DNA of 64,000 bases, taken from an uncultured Methanoregula sp. (GTDB taxonomy: Archaea; Halobacteriota; Methanomicrobia; Methanomicrobiales; Methanospirillaceae). The notes below the pieces were generated by a model. That model searched no databases. It saw only the letters and a list, made by a program, of their open reading frames with translations, and had not been told where the DNA came from. Each line of letters opens with the position of its first letter. Within the stretch, counting starts at the first letter, position 1. The stretch spans positions 868,001 to 932,000 of the forward strand of contig NZ_OY787453.1 of NCBI RefSeq assembly GCF_963678795.1, written 5' to 3'. The position numbers and the translations under genes are program-made. Shown piece by piece: positions 32,198-41,286 of the stretch.

Positions 32198-33388
32198 CTA
32201 GAGCAGGCTGAGCAGAAACGCCACGATAAAATACCCGACAAAGGAGACGACGAGAGCAATCGGGATGGTGATGACCCAGGCCTCCATCATCTCCTTGACA
32301 ACCCGCCACTGCACGGCATTTTTCCCCCGCGTTGCCCCGACACCGATGATCGACCCGTTTATGGCATGGGTGGAGGAGACCGGGATACCCTTCTCGGTGA
32401 CCGTAACGAGGATAGCGCTGCTCACGGTAGCTGCACAGAATCCCTGGTACGTGCGGATCTTGGTGATGTCCTTTGCCATCTTGTCGACCACCTGCCACCC
32501 GCCAAAACAGGTGCCAAGACCGATCGCGATGGCGGAAGAGAGGAGGACCCAGGTCGGGACCGCAAACGTGAGGAGGATGCCCGAGGAGACGAGGAGTGCC
32601 GTGATGATACCGACCGCGTGCTGCCCGTCATTTGCCCCGTGGGCCGTGGCCTGGACAAGGCTTGCGAGCACGTGGAGCGGCTGGAAGATCCGTTTCATAT
32701 GGTTCTGGCGGGAGTGCCTGAACGCATGGGATATGAGGATATCGAAGAGAAAGGCCCCGACAATGCCAAGGATGGGAGAGATGAAAATGAAGAGCACGAT
32801 CGCAAGCAGGCCGGACAACTTGATGACCCCAAGGAGCATGAGGGCCGGTATGATAAGGGCCGCCCCGCAGATGGCGCCGAGTTCCAGGCCGAACCGGACG
32901 TCCTCCCGGAACCATGCCGAGAAAAGACCGAGAATGACCGCACCGGTGACTGCACCGATAAAACCGTACACGATGACCTGGACGCACGTGTCCCACCCCG
33001 GCAGGATGACGACAGCAAGACCCCCGACAGCGATACCGGCCCCGAGGAGACCCCCCACCATCGCGTGACTGCTCGAGAGCGGGATGCCTGCCCGGGTGGC
33101 AACGAAGACGAGGATAATGGCCGCTCCCATGGCAACGACGATCGAGAGCGGGGTAAGGCCGCTCTGGCTGACGATCGCCGTACCGATGGTGGCTGCTACT
33201 GCCGTAGTGAAGAGGAACGGGCCGATAAGATTGCAGACCGCGGTGTAGAGAACGGCCCGGATGGGCGGGAGGGCTTTTGTGGCAACCACGGTTGCAATGG
33301 AATGCGAGGCATCGTTGAGCCCGTTGACGAAGTTGAGGGCGAGCGCAAGGAGGACACCAAAGAGGATGAGCGGGTCCATGCCGGTCAT
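32198..33388 (-). CDS. pit: inorganic phosphate transporter, PiT family (copy 2)
   Basis: 396 residues, larger than copy 1, with about 11 helices. Both PiT signature halves are present: NFVNGLNDASHSIATVVATK and QATAHGANDGQHAVGIITAL, with GIPVSSTHAINGSIIGVGAT. Some substitutions differ from copy 1 (GLNDASH against GFHDSAN), so substrate affinity or coupling ion may differ. The start overlaps the stop of the upstream DUF47 gene (ATGA), so these two are coupled. Confidence 0.93.
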   Translation of the reverse strand: MTGMDPLILFGVLLALALNFVNGLNDASHSIATVVATKALPPIRAVLYTAVCNLIGPFLFTTAVAATIGTAIVSQSGLTPLSIVVAMGAAIILVFVATRAGIPLSSSHAMVGGLLGAGIAVGGLAVVILPGWDTCVQVIVYGFIGAVTGAVILGLFSAWFREDVRFGLELGAICGAALIIPALMLLGVIKLSGLLAIVLFIFISPILGIVGAFLFDILISHAFRHSRQNHMKRIFQPLHVLASLVQATAHGANDGQHAVGIITALLVSSGILLTFAVPTWVLLSSAIAIGLGTCFGGWQVVDKMAKDITKIRTYQGFCAATVSSAILVTVTEKGIPVSSTHAINGSIIGVGATRGKNAVQWRVVKEMMEAWVITIPIALVVSFVGYFIVAFLLSLL

Positions 33389-34014
33389 GTATGGCTCATC
33401 GCGATGTCGTTCAGGGCATGCCCGACATCATTGCATTTCTCCATCACTTTTGCCATGCCCTCGTAGATATCCTTGAGCTTGATGATCATGAGGAGATCCT
33501 TGGTCTTGAACAGTTCGAGGATGGCGCGGGAGAGGAGTTCGGTCGAGAGATTGTAGAGCCGGCTGATCTCCAGGGTATGGGTTTTTACCCCTTCTGGATC
33601 CTTGAGTGTTGCGAGGGTGTCGAGAGCATGGGTGATCTCGGTTGCCGAGAGCTGGATCAGGTAGGAGTATTCCTTGAGCACATCATTGGTCTCGGGAATA
33701 CCGTAGTTGCAGAGCTGGTGGGTTACCCAGTCTATCTTGTCGAGCACGTCGTCAAGCGCCGGTGCCAGCCTTGCGATCTCATCCGGTTCCAGCGGGGTGA
33801 TGAGGGATTCGTTGAGCTGCTCATAGATCTTCTTCGTTATTTCGTCCCCGAGATGTTCGATCTGGCGTACCTTGTGGGATTTCTCTGTCCCATCCGGGAG
33901 CTCGTGGGTGATCTCGTTTAAGGTGGTCGAAGCCTCGGTTATTTTCTCCGCCATTTCTCGAAAAAGCACAAAAAAGACCTTGTCTTCAGGCAGGATCAGG
34001 TCACGGATACGCAT
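33385..34014 (-). CDS. DUF47/PhoU-like phosphate transport regulator (copy 2)
   Basis: 209 residues, same length and architecture as copy 1: PEDKVFFVLFREMAEKITEA, IEHLGDEITKKIYEQLNESL, ITPLEPDEIARLAPALDDV and LSRAILELFKTKDLLMIIKL. First gene of the four-gene series DUF47-PiT-DUF47-PiT read on the minus strand; a poly-T/AT-rich promoter region lies at about 34015-34050. Confidence 0.92.
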   Translation of the reverse strand: MRIRDLILPEDKVFFVLFREMAEKITEASTTLNEITHELPDGTEKSHKVRQIEHLGDEITKKIYEQLNESLITPLEPDEIARLAPALDDVLDKIDWVTHQLCNYGIPETNDVLKEYSYLIQLSATEITHALDTLATLKDPEGVKTHTLEISRLYNLSTELLSRAILELFKTKDLLMIIKLKDIYEGMAKVMEKCNDVGHALNDIAMSHT

Positions 34015-34175
34015 AATCTTCAGACTTACCCTTAATCCATAACTATAAAAAAGTACGTCCCGCCGGTCCCGGAGCGCCGGTCTGCCCGGACAAAACCCCC
34101 CGTAGAATGTGACGGGCAGGTTGGAGTACCGTAATTCCCGCCCGGGAATCTGTTCCCGGTTGGACGATATTGGAA

Positions 34176-35531
34176 TTATGAACCGGCAATACGGAAATCA
34201 TCCGAAGGAACGATGATCTCGAACCGTGCCCCTTTACCCGGGATACCCGTTTCCCGGATAGAGATCCCGGTGATCCCCAGGATAACCCGGCTTAAGAAGA
34301 GACCAAGACCGGTATTTTTCCCGAACCCCTTGGAGAATATCCGCTCCTTGTCGTTTTCGACAACGCCCTCGCCATCATCGCGGTACTCAATGCACAGATT
34401 CCCGTTCTCTTTCCGGGTTGAGGACAGGGTAATATGCTTCACCCGCTTGCCATGCCGGATGGAGTTGTCAATAAGATTCCCGAAGACTTTGGGAAGAAGA
34501 GAATCTGCATAGAGCTCGAACGACAGATCCCTGATTTCGAGATCGATTGCCGCACTCTCCAGGTACGGCCGCAACGATTCCATGATCTTCCCGGCATCCT
34601 GCCATTGCGGGGTGGAGTCGCCGATTGATTCGTAGGTTTTGGTAAATTCAATCTGCTTCTGGATGATCTGCGCTGCAATTTTTGAGCGTTTGATATAGTC
34701 AAGGACAACCGGATCCGTAATTCTCATTTCCGCGAGATCTATGTATGCCGTGAGAGCCAGGATCTGGTTGTTGATATCGTGGCGGGTAATGCTGGTCAGG
34801 AGATTGAGCTTGCTGTTGGCTTCAGCAAGCGCCCTCTCGACCCGGCCCCGTTCAGCATTCTCCACGACAAGATTCCTGTTGGCAGTGTGGAGATCTTCGA
34901 CCGCGGAGGTCAGTTCCTCATTTGTCGCGCTCAGGTTTTCCTGCATTTCCTGGAGCTCGATATTTTTCCGGATGGCATATTCATACGTGGAGAGCAGGAT
35001 ATCGAGGATCCGGAACCGGCCTGATGTTATCCGGTGGGAGCGGTGGGAAAAAACATACTCCATGTCCGGTTGCGGACCTTCCGGGTCCGGCTTGCCGACG
35101 GCCCTGAATGCAGCTTCGATATGGGAATACACCTGTTCCGGATTATAAGGTTTGATGATGAAGTTGTCTGCACCGGCTTCAAGTCCCCTGAGAACATCCT
35201 CGGCGTCAAAGAGCTGCGTTACGAGAATTACCTGGATTCCGGCAGTCCTGACATCGGTCTTGATCTGCCGGCAGAGTTCGTACCCGTCCATCTCCGGCAT
35301 GACGATATCAGTCAGCACGACAGACGGCATCTCCATCCGGATCCTGTCGAGTGCTTCGCGGCCGTTGAGTGCAAGGAGCACATCGTAGCCTTTCCCGGTC
35401 AGGAGATGAACCAGGTACTCTGCCTGGGTCCGGCTGTCCTCAACCACAACAATCTTCGGGCTGAGCTTTGTGCTCCTGCCTTTTGTTGTCTTTTTCATTG
35501 TTTCTGGGGACAAATCAGTGCCGGTGTTCAT
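34176..35531 (-). CDS. response regulator-histidine kinase fusion
   Basis: 451 residues, soluble. Receiver domain at about 24-145 with acidic pocket VVVEDSRT, phospho-Asp in VVLTDIVMPEMDGYE and Lys in NFIIKPYNPEQ. A coiled-coil linker (about 190-240, ENLSATNEELTSAVEDLHTA) leads to the phosphoacceptor helix SKLNLLTSITRHDINNQILAL and an HATPase (NLIDNSIRHG, YRDDGEGV, GKNTGLGLFLSRVILG). Kinase core is a close paralogue of 14183-15877. A start at 35498 (MKKTTKG) is also possible. Input comes from another kinase through the receiver; no output gene is adjacent. Confidence 0.88.
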   Translation of the reverse strand: MNTGTDLSPETMKKTTKGRSTKLSPKIVVVEDSRTQAEYLVHLLTGKGYDVLLALNGREALDRIRMEMPSVVLTDIVMPEMDGYELCRQIKTDVRTAGIQVILVTQLFDAEDVLRGLEAGADNFIIKPYNPEQVYSHIEAAFRAVGKPDPEGPQPDMEYVFSHRSHRITSGRFRILDILLSTYEYAIRKNIELQEMQENLSATNEELTSAVEDLHTANRNLVVENAERGRVERALAEANSKLNLLTSITRHDINNQILALTAYIDLAEMRITDPVVLDYIKRSKIAAQIIQKQIEFTKTYESIGDSTPQWQDAGKIMESLRPYLESAAIDLEIRDLSFELYADSLLPKVFGNLIDNSIRHGKRVKHITLSSTRKENGNLCIEYRDDGEGVVENDKERIFSKGFGKNTGLGLFLSRVILGITGISIRETGIPGKGARFEIIVPSDDFRIAGS

Positions 35532-35790
35532 CAGACCTCACGGACCATGCGGTCAGCCGGGATGGATAATATCTGCGGTTTTGCCCGTATCATCGTCAGT
35601 GGTCCCGGCAGTCAACGACTATATCAAATCCATGTTTCTTAAGCATTACGAAACTCTTGTCGGGCCCGGATTAAGTTCCTGCCAGGATTGGCAGGACACG
35701 GATCCCACGTGAAACGGTTCCATCAGAAGAGATCGCCATGCACCGGAACATTCCGGCAGCATTGCCGGTCAAAATGGTATAAGAACGGGA

Positions 35791-35862
35791 TGGACCGGGC
35801 GGGAATTGAACCCGCGGCCTCTTCCATGCCAAGGAAGCGATCTACCACTGATCTACCGGCCC
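35791..35862 (-). tRNA. tRNA-Ala (GGC)
   Basis: Minus strand: acceptor GGGCCGG pairs with CCGGTCC, anticodon arm CTTCC-TTGGCAT-GGAAG gives GGC, T arm CGCGG-GTTCAAT-TCCCG-like fold is standard, discriminator A at 35791. No CCA encoded and no intron. The gene stands alone between the receiver-kinase and nicotinate phosphoribosyltransferase genes. Confidence 0.93.
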
Positions 35863-35913
35863 GCTCCTAACTACTAGGATGCCATAGGTTAAAAGAATTG
35901 TTCGTCTTTCCTG

Positions 35914-37047
35914 TTATGGATCCCCGGATCCCATGAGCGAAGGCACCTTTTTTTGCAGCCGGGCGCGGGCATCCTGCATATCAGGGAGGGTTATAACCCG
36001 GCCCTTTTCGATGAAACCCGTGATGAGAGGCACCGCACCGGCGGGGGGCGCCGATGCGGCCGGAAGAGTCCTGCGGCCGCCCCCGGGAAGATCATACACC
36101 TGTTTGACCCCGCTCCGCTTCCCGCGCTTGGCTCTCGCCTGTCCCCCGATCTCCACGATATCCATGGCAAAATCGATGACCGGTGCATTGGCGATCGCCC
36201 CGCCGACCCCGAACGCATCCACGATATCCCGGTAAGCTGCCACGTCTTCACGGGTCACTCCCCCGGATAAGAATATCTTCACGCCGGTATGCCCGTGCAT
36301 ATCGAGCTCCCAGCGGACCTCCTCGATGATAGAGCGCATGTTGCCCCGGCGCGACCGGGGGGTATCGAGCCGGACTGCCGTTGCCCCGCATTCCGCTGCC
36401 CGCAGGGACTCGGATTTCTCATCGCAGTACGTGTCGCAGAGCATGATCCGCGGTACCTCTTTTGGGGCATGACGAGCGAACGAACGCCAGGCATCTTCCG
36501 GTCGCGGGTAACACATCACGAACGCGTGGGGCATGGTCCCGACGACAGGCATCCCTTCCGGGGCACAGGTATTGGAGACCCCGTCAACCCCGCCGATCCA
36601 GGCCGACCGCTCGATCATGGCGGCGATCGCGGGGTGCTGCCGGCGCGAGCCGAACGAAAAGACCGGCCGGGTCCGGGCGGCAATCTTGATGTGGGCTGCG
36701 GCGGTAGCGATACCGGATGCGTGGCAGAGAAAACCGAGAATGGCAGTCTCGTACCGGCAGAAATCGCGGTATTTCCCGGTAATACGGAGGACCGGATCAT
36801 TTTTGTAAAAGACCGTGCCTTCGGGCAGGGCATCCACCGTGACCGGTATCCCGTCAAGCAGGGCGACAACATCTGAAAGCCCCGAGAAGACTGCCCACGA
36901 ATCCGGCAGGGTTGTGGCGGTCACTTCCATGACAACGTCCGGGTTGAGGTTGTCCTGCCCGAGCGCCTCTTCCGTGCGAACAAAATAGATATCCGTGCAG
37001 TCGCCGTTCTTTATCGTTTCGTCGCTGATCGTGAGAAACGTGCCCAT
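35914..37047 (-). CDS. nicotinate phosphoribosyltransferase
   Basis: 377 residues. Makes nicotinate mononucleotide from nicotinate and PRPP in NAD salvage. Family features: GDCTDIYFVRTEEAL at the N-terminus, LGFLCHASGIATAAA, VFSFGSRRQHPAIAAMIERSA, GVSNTCAPEGMPVVGTMPHA (with the catalytic-site His) and the phosphate-binding FLSGGVTREDV. The length fits the archaeal branch. A Pro/Gly/Ala-rich linker at about 325-340 is unusual but at the surface. Single gene with divergent promoter facing the purine salvage pair. Confidence 0.9.
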   Translation of the reverse strand: MGTFLTISDETIKNGDCTDIYFVRTEEALGQDNLNPDVVMEVTATTLPDSWAVFSGLSDVVALLDGIPVTVDALPEGTVFYKNDPVLRITGKYRDFCRYETAILGFLCHASGIATAAAHIKIAARTRPVFSFGSRRQHPAIAAMIERSAWIGGVDGVSNTCAPEGMPVVGTMPHAFVMCYPRPEDAWRSFARHAPKEVPRIMLCDTYCDEKSESLRAAECGATAVRLDTPRSRRGNMRSIIEEVRWELDMHGHTGVKIFLSGGVTREDVAAYRDIVDAFGVGGAIANAPVIDFAMDIVEIGGQARAKRGKRSGVKQVYDLPGGGRRTLPAASAPPAGAVPLITGFIEKGRVITLPDMQDARARLQKKVPSLMGSGDP

Positions 37048-37215
37048 GCGAAAGCGTTTGGGCGCTCACGCGATTACGTTTGCGTTTGGCGGGTCCGCGG
37101 GCATTCGCTAAATATTAGTGCAGATCCCGCCAATCATTCTCCTGCGAAGGGATACTATGCAGGGCAGAATCCATAGGGAACCATACGACATCACAATGCG
37201 CAGGCAGGAGTCCTG

Positions 37216-37887
37216 ATGCTCGGGATTATCGGGGGAACGAGTCTTCTCTTCTCCACGCTCCCGGAACTGGAAGCCCGCACGGTCAGTACCCCGTTCGGGA
37301 ACGCCGAAGTGCTCTCCGGGGATATCGTAATGCTGATGCGCCACCAGCACAACCGCCCCCCGCACCGTATCAATTTCCGCGCGAACCTGGCGGCACTCGC
37401 GATTGCCGGTGCTGACAACATTGTTGCATTCGCCTCGTCAGGTTCGATGAACCGGGATATTGCCCCGGGGTCGCTCGTAATACCGACTGATTATATCAGC
37501 CTCGCCGATATCCCTTCCATCCATGACCACGCGGTTGAGCACGTTATGCCGGAACTGTCCAGAGAACTCTCAGAGACCCTGCACCGCGCAGTTCCCGCAG
37601 CCCGGCTTGGCGGAACGTACGTCCAGACCCGGGGGCCCCGGTTCGAGACCGCTGCCGAGATCAAAGCCTTATCGAAAATTGCTGATCTCGTGGGAATGAC
37701 CCTTGCATCCGAAGCTTCACTTGCAAAGGAACTCGGCATACCGTTTGCCGCCATCTGCACGGTGGATAATTATGCAAACGGGCTTACCGACGAGCCACTC
37801 ACGTGGGAAGAGGTGCTTGAGATCTCCCGGCAGTACCGGAAGCGGACCGGAGAGATAGTGAATACCATCATCAGGAACCTGGGTTAA
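37216..37887 (+). CDS. methylthioadenosine/methylthioinosine phosphorylase family
   Basis: 223 residues of the MTAP/purine nucleoside phosphorylase family, starting MLGIIGGTSLLFSTLPELEA. Conserved parts: LMRHQHNRPPHRINFRANLAA, AFASSGSMNRDI, GGTYVQTRGPRFETAAEI and VGMTLASEASLAKELGIPFA. It phosphorolyses a 5'-methylthio-nucleoside or a related 6-oxopurine nucleoside. In methanogens the accepted route is deamination to methylthioinosine first, then phosphorolysis, which fits the deaminase gene 22 bases downstream. GGAG ribosome site seven bases before the ATG. It is shorter than human MTAP (about 280) by the C-terminal loop. Confidence 0.85.
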   Translation: MLGIIGGTSLLFSTLPELEARTVSTPFGNAEVLSGDIVMLMRHQHNRPPHRINFRANLAALAIAGADNIVAFASSGSMNRDIAPGSLVIPTDYISLADIPSIHDHAVEHVMPELSRELSETLHRAVPAARLGGTYVQTRGPRFETAAEIKALSKIADLVGMTLASEASLAKELGIPFAAICTVDNYANGLTDEPLTWEEVLEISRQYRKRTGEIVNTIIRNLG

Positions 37888-37909
37888 GATACAGGATGTG
37901 GAAGATACC

Positions 37910-39220
37910 ATGGACGAGATCTTTACAAAAAAGCGCTCGCTGCTCATCGCAAATGTCGTGAGCAACGGGAAGAAGACCGACATTTTTGTTGACGAGAAGG
38001 GAACGATCCGGGGCATTGGCCCGAAGGTCCGGTCAGAGCACAAGGGCGAAGCGGATGTCGTGATCGACGGGGATGGTGCACTGGCCCTGCCGGGCCTTGT
38101 CAATACCCACACGCACGCGGCAATGACGCTTCTCAGAGGTTATGCGGACGACATGATCCTGCAGGACTGGCTCTCGCAGAAGATCTGGCCCCTCGAGGCG
38201 CACCTGACCGGGAAGGATGTGTACTGGGGAACGAAGCTCGCCTGCATCGAGATGATCCGGAGCGGGACGACCGCATTCAACGACATGTACTTCTTCATGG
38301 ACGAGGCAGCCCGGGCAGTTGACGAGGCAGGGATCCGTGCGGTCCTGTCCTACGGGTTCATCGATCTCTTTAACGACGAGAAACGCGAGAACGAGTGCAA
38401 AGCCACCGAAAAACTCGCGTCCCACGTCCGCACGATGAACAATCCCCGGATCAAAACGGCGGTCGGCCCCCATGCCATCTACACGGTCTCGCCCCAGGGT
38501 CTGAAATGGTGCGCAGAGTTTGCAAAGGAGCAGAAGATCGGGATCCACATCCACCTCTCCGAGACAGAGAAGGAAGTGACCGACTGCGTTGCCCGGCACG
38601 GCAAACGGCCTGCCGCCCACCTGGATGACTGCGGGATCCTGACCCCCCGGACCATCGCGGCGCACTGCTGCTGGCTCGACGAGGCGGAATGCTCGCTTCT
38701 CGGGAAGCACAAGGTCTCGGTCTCGCACAACCCGGCAAGCAACATGAAGCTTGCAACCAACCGGGCCATGCCGTACGCAACCCTTGCCGCTGCCGGGGCA
38801 AACACCTGCCTTGGCACGGACGGCTGCGCATCCAACAACAACCTCGACATGTTCGAGGAGGCCAAGACAGCAGCGCTCCTGCAGAAGTTCTTCTGGAACA
38901 ACCCGACGGTTCTCCCGGCAGCCGAAGCCCTTCAGATGGCAACCGCAAACGGGGCAAAGGCGCTGGGCTTTGGCACCGGCTCGCTCGCGGTCGGTGCACC
39001 CGCGGATATTGTCCTAGTCTCCACCCGTGCAGCCTGCAACATCCCGCTCCACAACGCGACCTCGAACCTCGTGTACGCCTGCAGCGGCGGGGCAGTCGAG
39101 ACCACCATCTGCGATGGCATGGTCCTGATGCTCAACCGCGAGATCCCGGGTGAGGAAAAGATCCTTACCGGCGCGGCATCCGCGGCAGAGGATCTCGTGA
39201 AACGTGCGCAGTCAGCGTAG
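37910..39220 (+). CDS. dadD: 5'-deoxyadenosine/MTA/SAH deaminase
   Basis: 436 residues, amidohydrolase family. Metal site NTHTHAAMTLLRG (HxH), substrate/metal HIHLSETEKE, ITAHCCW-type AAHCCW and GTDGCASNNNLDM. This is the methanogen deaminase that acts on 5'-deoxyadenosine, methylthioadenosine and S-adenosylhomocysteine, producing the inosine form. It thus recycles by-products of radical SAM and methyltransferase reactions. The ATG at 37910 follows GGATGTGG; the GTG at 37898 is less likely. Operon with the phosphorylase. A Cys-rich SNPG-like region is ordinary for the family. Confidence 0.88.
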   Translation: MDEIFTKKRSLLIANVVSNGKKTDIFVDEKGTIRGIGPKVRSEHKGEADVVIDGDGALALPGLVNTHTHAAMTLLRGYADDMILQDWLSQKIWPLEAHLTGKDVYWGTKLACIEMIRSGTTAFNDMYFFMDEAARAVDEAGIRAVLSYGFIDLFNDEKRENECKATEKLASHVRTMNNPRIKTAVGPHAIYTVSPQGLKWCAEFAKEQKIGIHIHLSETEKEVTDCVARHGKRPAAHLDDCGILTPRTIAAHCCWLDEAECSLLGKHKVSVSHNPASNMKLATNRAMPYATLAAAGANTCLGTDGCASNNNLDMFEEAKTAALLQKFFWNNPTVLPAAEALQMATANGAKALGFGTGSLAVGAPADIVLVSTRAACNIPLHNATSNLVYACSGGAVETTICDGMVLMLNREIPGEEKILTGAASAAEDLVKRAQSA

Positions 39221-39233
39221 ATGGAATTGTTCC

Positions 39234-40673
39234 ATGAAAACGTGCATGCGACAGCCGGTAACAATCGCTGCCATCATCCTGGTCATTCTTTTTTTCAGTA
39301 TTGCTGTTGCCGGTTGTACCGGTACCCTCCCGGGAACTCCCGCGGGCGTGCCCAGATCAGACAATACCGGGAAGTTGTCCGTTTACTTTCTCGATGTCGG
39401 GCAGGGGGATTCCGAGCTTTTGATTTTTGGCAACAAAACCATCCTGATCGATGCCGGCGAGATCGATATGGGCGACCGGGTTGTTGCAGACCTGGAGAAA
39501 CTCGGCGTGACCCGGATCGATCTCCTGGTTGCTACCCACCCGCACTCCGATCATATCGGCGGGATGCAGAAAGTGCTTGCCCGGTTCCCGGTCGGGCAGG
39601 TGCTCGATGCCGGCCTGCCCCACCCGTCACCGGTGTACGAGCAGTTCCTGGAAACGATCGATGCCCGGCACATCCCCTACACCGTTGCCGTGCAGGGGCA
39701 GACCATTGATATCGACCCGGCGCTCCGCATCCTCGTCCTCTCTCCGCCGGCACAGCGCTTCGGCGACGACCCGAACCAGAACTCCGTGGCGCTCCGCATA
39801 TCCTACGGCACCGTTGATCTCCTCATGACCGGCGACCTTGGCGGCGAGGCAGAGGCAGCTCTTGCAAAGACCGGCTATCCTCTCGACGCCGAGATCCTCA
39901 AAGTCGGCCACCACGGGAGCAGGTACTCGACATCGGCAGCATTCCTTGCCCGGGTCCACCCGGAAGTTGCCATCATTGAGGACGGGAAGGACAACCTGTA
40001 TGGGCATCCTCACGACGAGACCCTGCAAAGTCTCAAAAAGGCCGGCATTACCGTGTACCGGACCGACCTTGACGGGACGGTCCTTGTCCGCAGTGACGGG
40101 ATCTCCTACTCGGTGAAGACCGAAAACGGCGCCGGGAACCTGTGGGGCCCGCAGGCGACAACGGTTCCTGCAGGAAACCCGGCGATCACGATCCCGGCTT
40201 CGGTATCCGGGCTGAATGTGACCGTGCCCACCCTTCCTGCGGATCTCAGCCTGACCCTCCCGTCCATACCGGCAACGGTCACCGTCCCCGTCCCTTCCTT
40301 CACCCTGCCTCCCGTCCAGATCGGCAACGCTTCATCGGTTTACATCAGCGCCACGCAGTTCAATGCCCCGGGGGATGACCGGCTGAACCTGAACGGCGAA
40401 TGGGTCCGGCTCACCAACCGGGGTACGGGTCCGGTTCTTATCGCGGGCTGGACCCTTTCCGACAGGACCAGCTCCTATACCTACCGCTTCCCGGCAACAA
40501 TCCTGCTGCTGGCCTCCTCGGTAACCGTTTATACCGGTACCGGGATGATGAACGATACTGCACTCTTCATGGGACGGAGCGAACCGCTCTTTGGTAACAG
40601 CGGCGATACGGCAATTCTCCGGGATGGAACGGGAGTACTGATCGACCAGCGATCCGGGGGAAGAACAACATGA
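39234..40673 (+). CDS. secreted ComEC-like metallo-beta-lactamase lipoprotein with lamin-tail domain
   Basis: 479 residues. A lipoprotein-type signal (MRQPVTIAAIILVILFFSIA followed by VAGCTG) precedes a ComEC/Rec2-type MBL domain (about 45-300): FLDVGQGDSELLIFGNKTIL, ATHPHSDHIGG, LLMTGDLGGEAE and KVGHHGSRYSTS. A Pro/Val/Thr-rich linker of about 60 residues (VTVPTLPADLSLTLPSIPATV) leads to a C-terminal lamin-tail (LTD) beta domain, INGEWVRLTNRGTGPVLIAG-like. ComEC MBL domains act on DNA; an external nuclease or phosphodiesterase is likely. DUF3006 gene overlaps its end. Start at 39234 is uncertain (39246 also possible). Confidence 0.85.
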   Translation: MKTCMRQPVTIAAIILVILFFSIAVAGCTGTLPGTPAGVPRSDNTGKLSVYFLDVGQGDSELLIFGNKTILIDAGEIDMGDRVVADLEKLGVTRIDLLVATHPHSDHIGGMQKVLARFPVGQVLDAGLPHPSPVYEQFLETIDARHIPYTVAVQGQTIDIDPALRILVLSPPAQRFGDDPNQNSVALRISYGTVDLLMTGDLGGEAEAALAKTGYPLDAEILKVGHHGSRYSTSAAFLARVHPEVAIIEDGKDNLYGHPHDETLQSLKKAGITVYRTDLDGTVLVRSDGISYSVKTENGAGNLWGPQATTVPAGNPAITIPASVSGLNVTVPTLPADLSLTLPSIPATVTVPVPSFTLPPVQIGNASSVYISATQFNAPGDDRLNLNGEWVRLTNRGTGPVLIAGWTLSDRTSSYTYRFPATILLLASSVTVYTGTGMMNDTALFMGRSEPLFGNSGDTAILRDGTGVLIDQRSGGRTT

Positions 40674-40885
40674 AGGCCACCGTAGACCGGATAGAAGGAT
40701 CGATCGCCGTGCTGATCACCCGTGAAGATGAGCCGGTCCGGCTGAACCTCCCGGTAACCCTCCTCCCGCCCGGCACCCGGGAAGGCGATATCGTTACTCT
40801 CGCGATCGAACGCGACGAGGATGCGACACGGGTGGCAAAGGAACGGGTAGCAGGGCTTATCGGGAAACTGGGCGCCAGGAAATAA
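40670..40885 (+). CDS. DUF3006 domain protein
   Basis: 71 residues, small beta-rich protein: MKATVDRIEGSIAVLITRED, LLPPGTREGDIVTLAIERDE and a basic tail. DUF3006 proteins are typically encoded beside ComEC-like MBL proteins, as here with a four-base overlap, and may bind or regulate that protein; mechanism unknown. No signal peptide. Confidence 0.85.
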   Translation: MKATVDRIEGSIAVLITREDEPVRLNLPVTLLPPGTREGDIVTLAIERDEDATRVAKERVAGLIGKLGARK

Positions 40886-40972
40886 GAACGAACCGGCCCT
40901 GCCCGGCAATAAAGACGCCGGCTGCACACCGATCCGACACTATTTTACATTTTCCCGATCAATACGCCGGAC

Positions 40973-41179
40973 ATGTCTCATCACGAAGCATTTGAACACC
41001 ATGACCATGCCAGGCCAGCCGGGGTCTCAAAAACCTGCCGCGTCTGCAAAACCACCTACTCCCACGAGAAAAACCCCTCCCACTTCGGCATCTGCCACAA
41101 CTGCGGGTACAAGATCCTGATCGTGCTCTTCATCGTGATGATATCAGTTTCATACATTGCATGGTTCGGTGTCATCTGA
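40973..41179 (+). CDS. small zinc-ribbon membrane protein
   Basis: 68 residues: His-rich N-terminus (MSHHEAFEHHDHARP), zinc ribbon CRVCKTTYSHEKNP...CHNCGYKI and one C-terminal transmembrane helix (ILIVLFIVMISVSYIAWF). The orientation would leave the ribbon in the cytoplasm. Function unknown; no recognised family name. An AT-rich TATTTTACATTTT before the start may be its promoter. Confidence 0.7.
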   Translation: MSHHEAFEHHDHARPAGVSKTCRVCKTTYSHEKNPSHFGICHNCGYKILIVLFIVMISVSYIAWFGVI

Positions 41180-41286
41180 GAACATTCTGAATACTTTTTT
41201 TACCCATTTACCGGATCGCATTCCCGCGGGGTTCCCCAACCATTAAGTAGTGCCGGTACTGCATTAGGCTCTGAGGAAGTTGTCGC

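Noticed and set aside
32189..33466. 425-residue plus-strand frame opposite the second phosphate transporter
   Set aside because: Repetitive Asp/Arg/Glu composition is the mirror of membrane helices; not a protein family.
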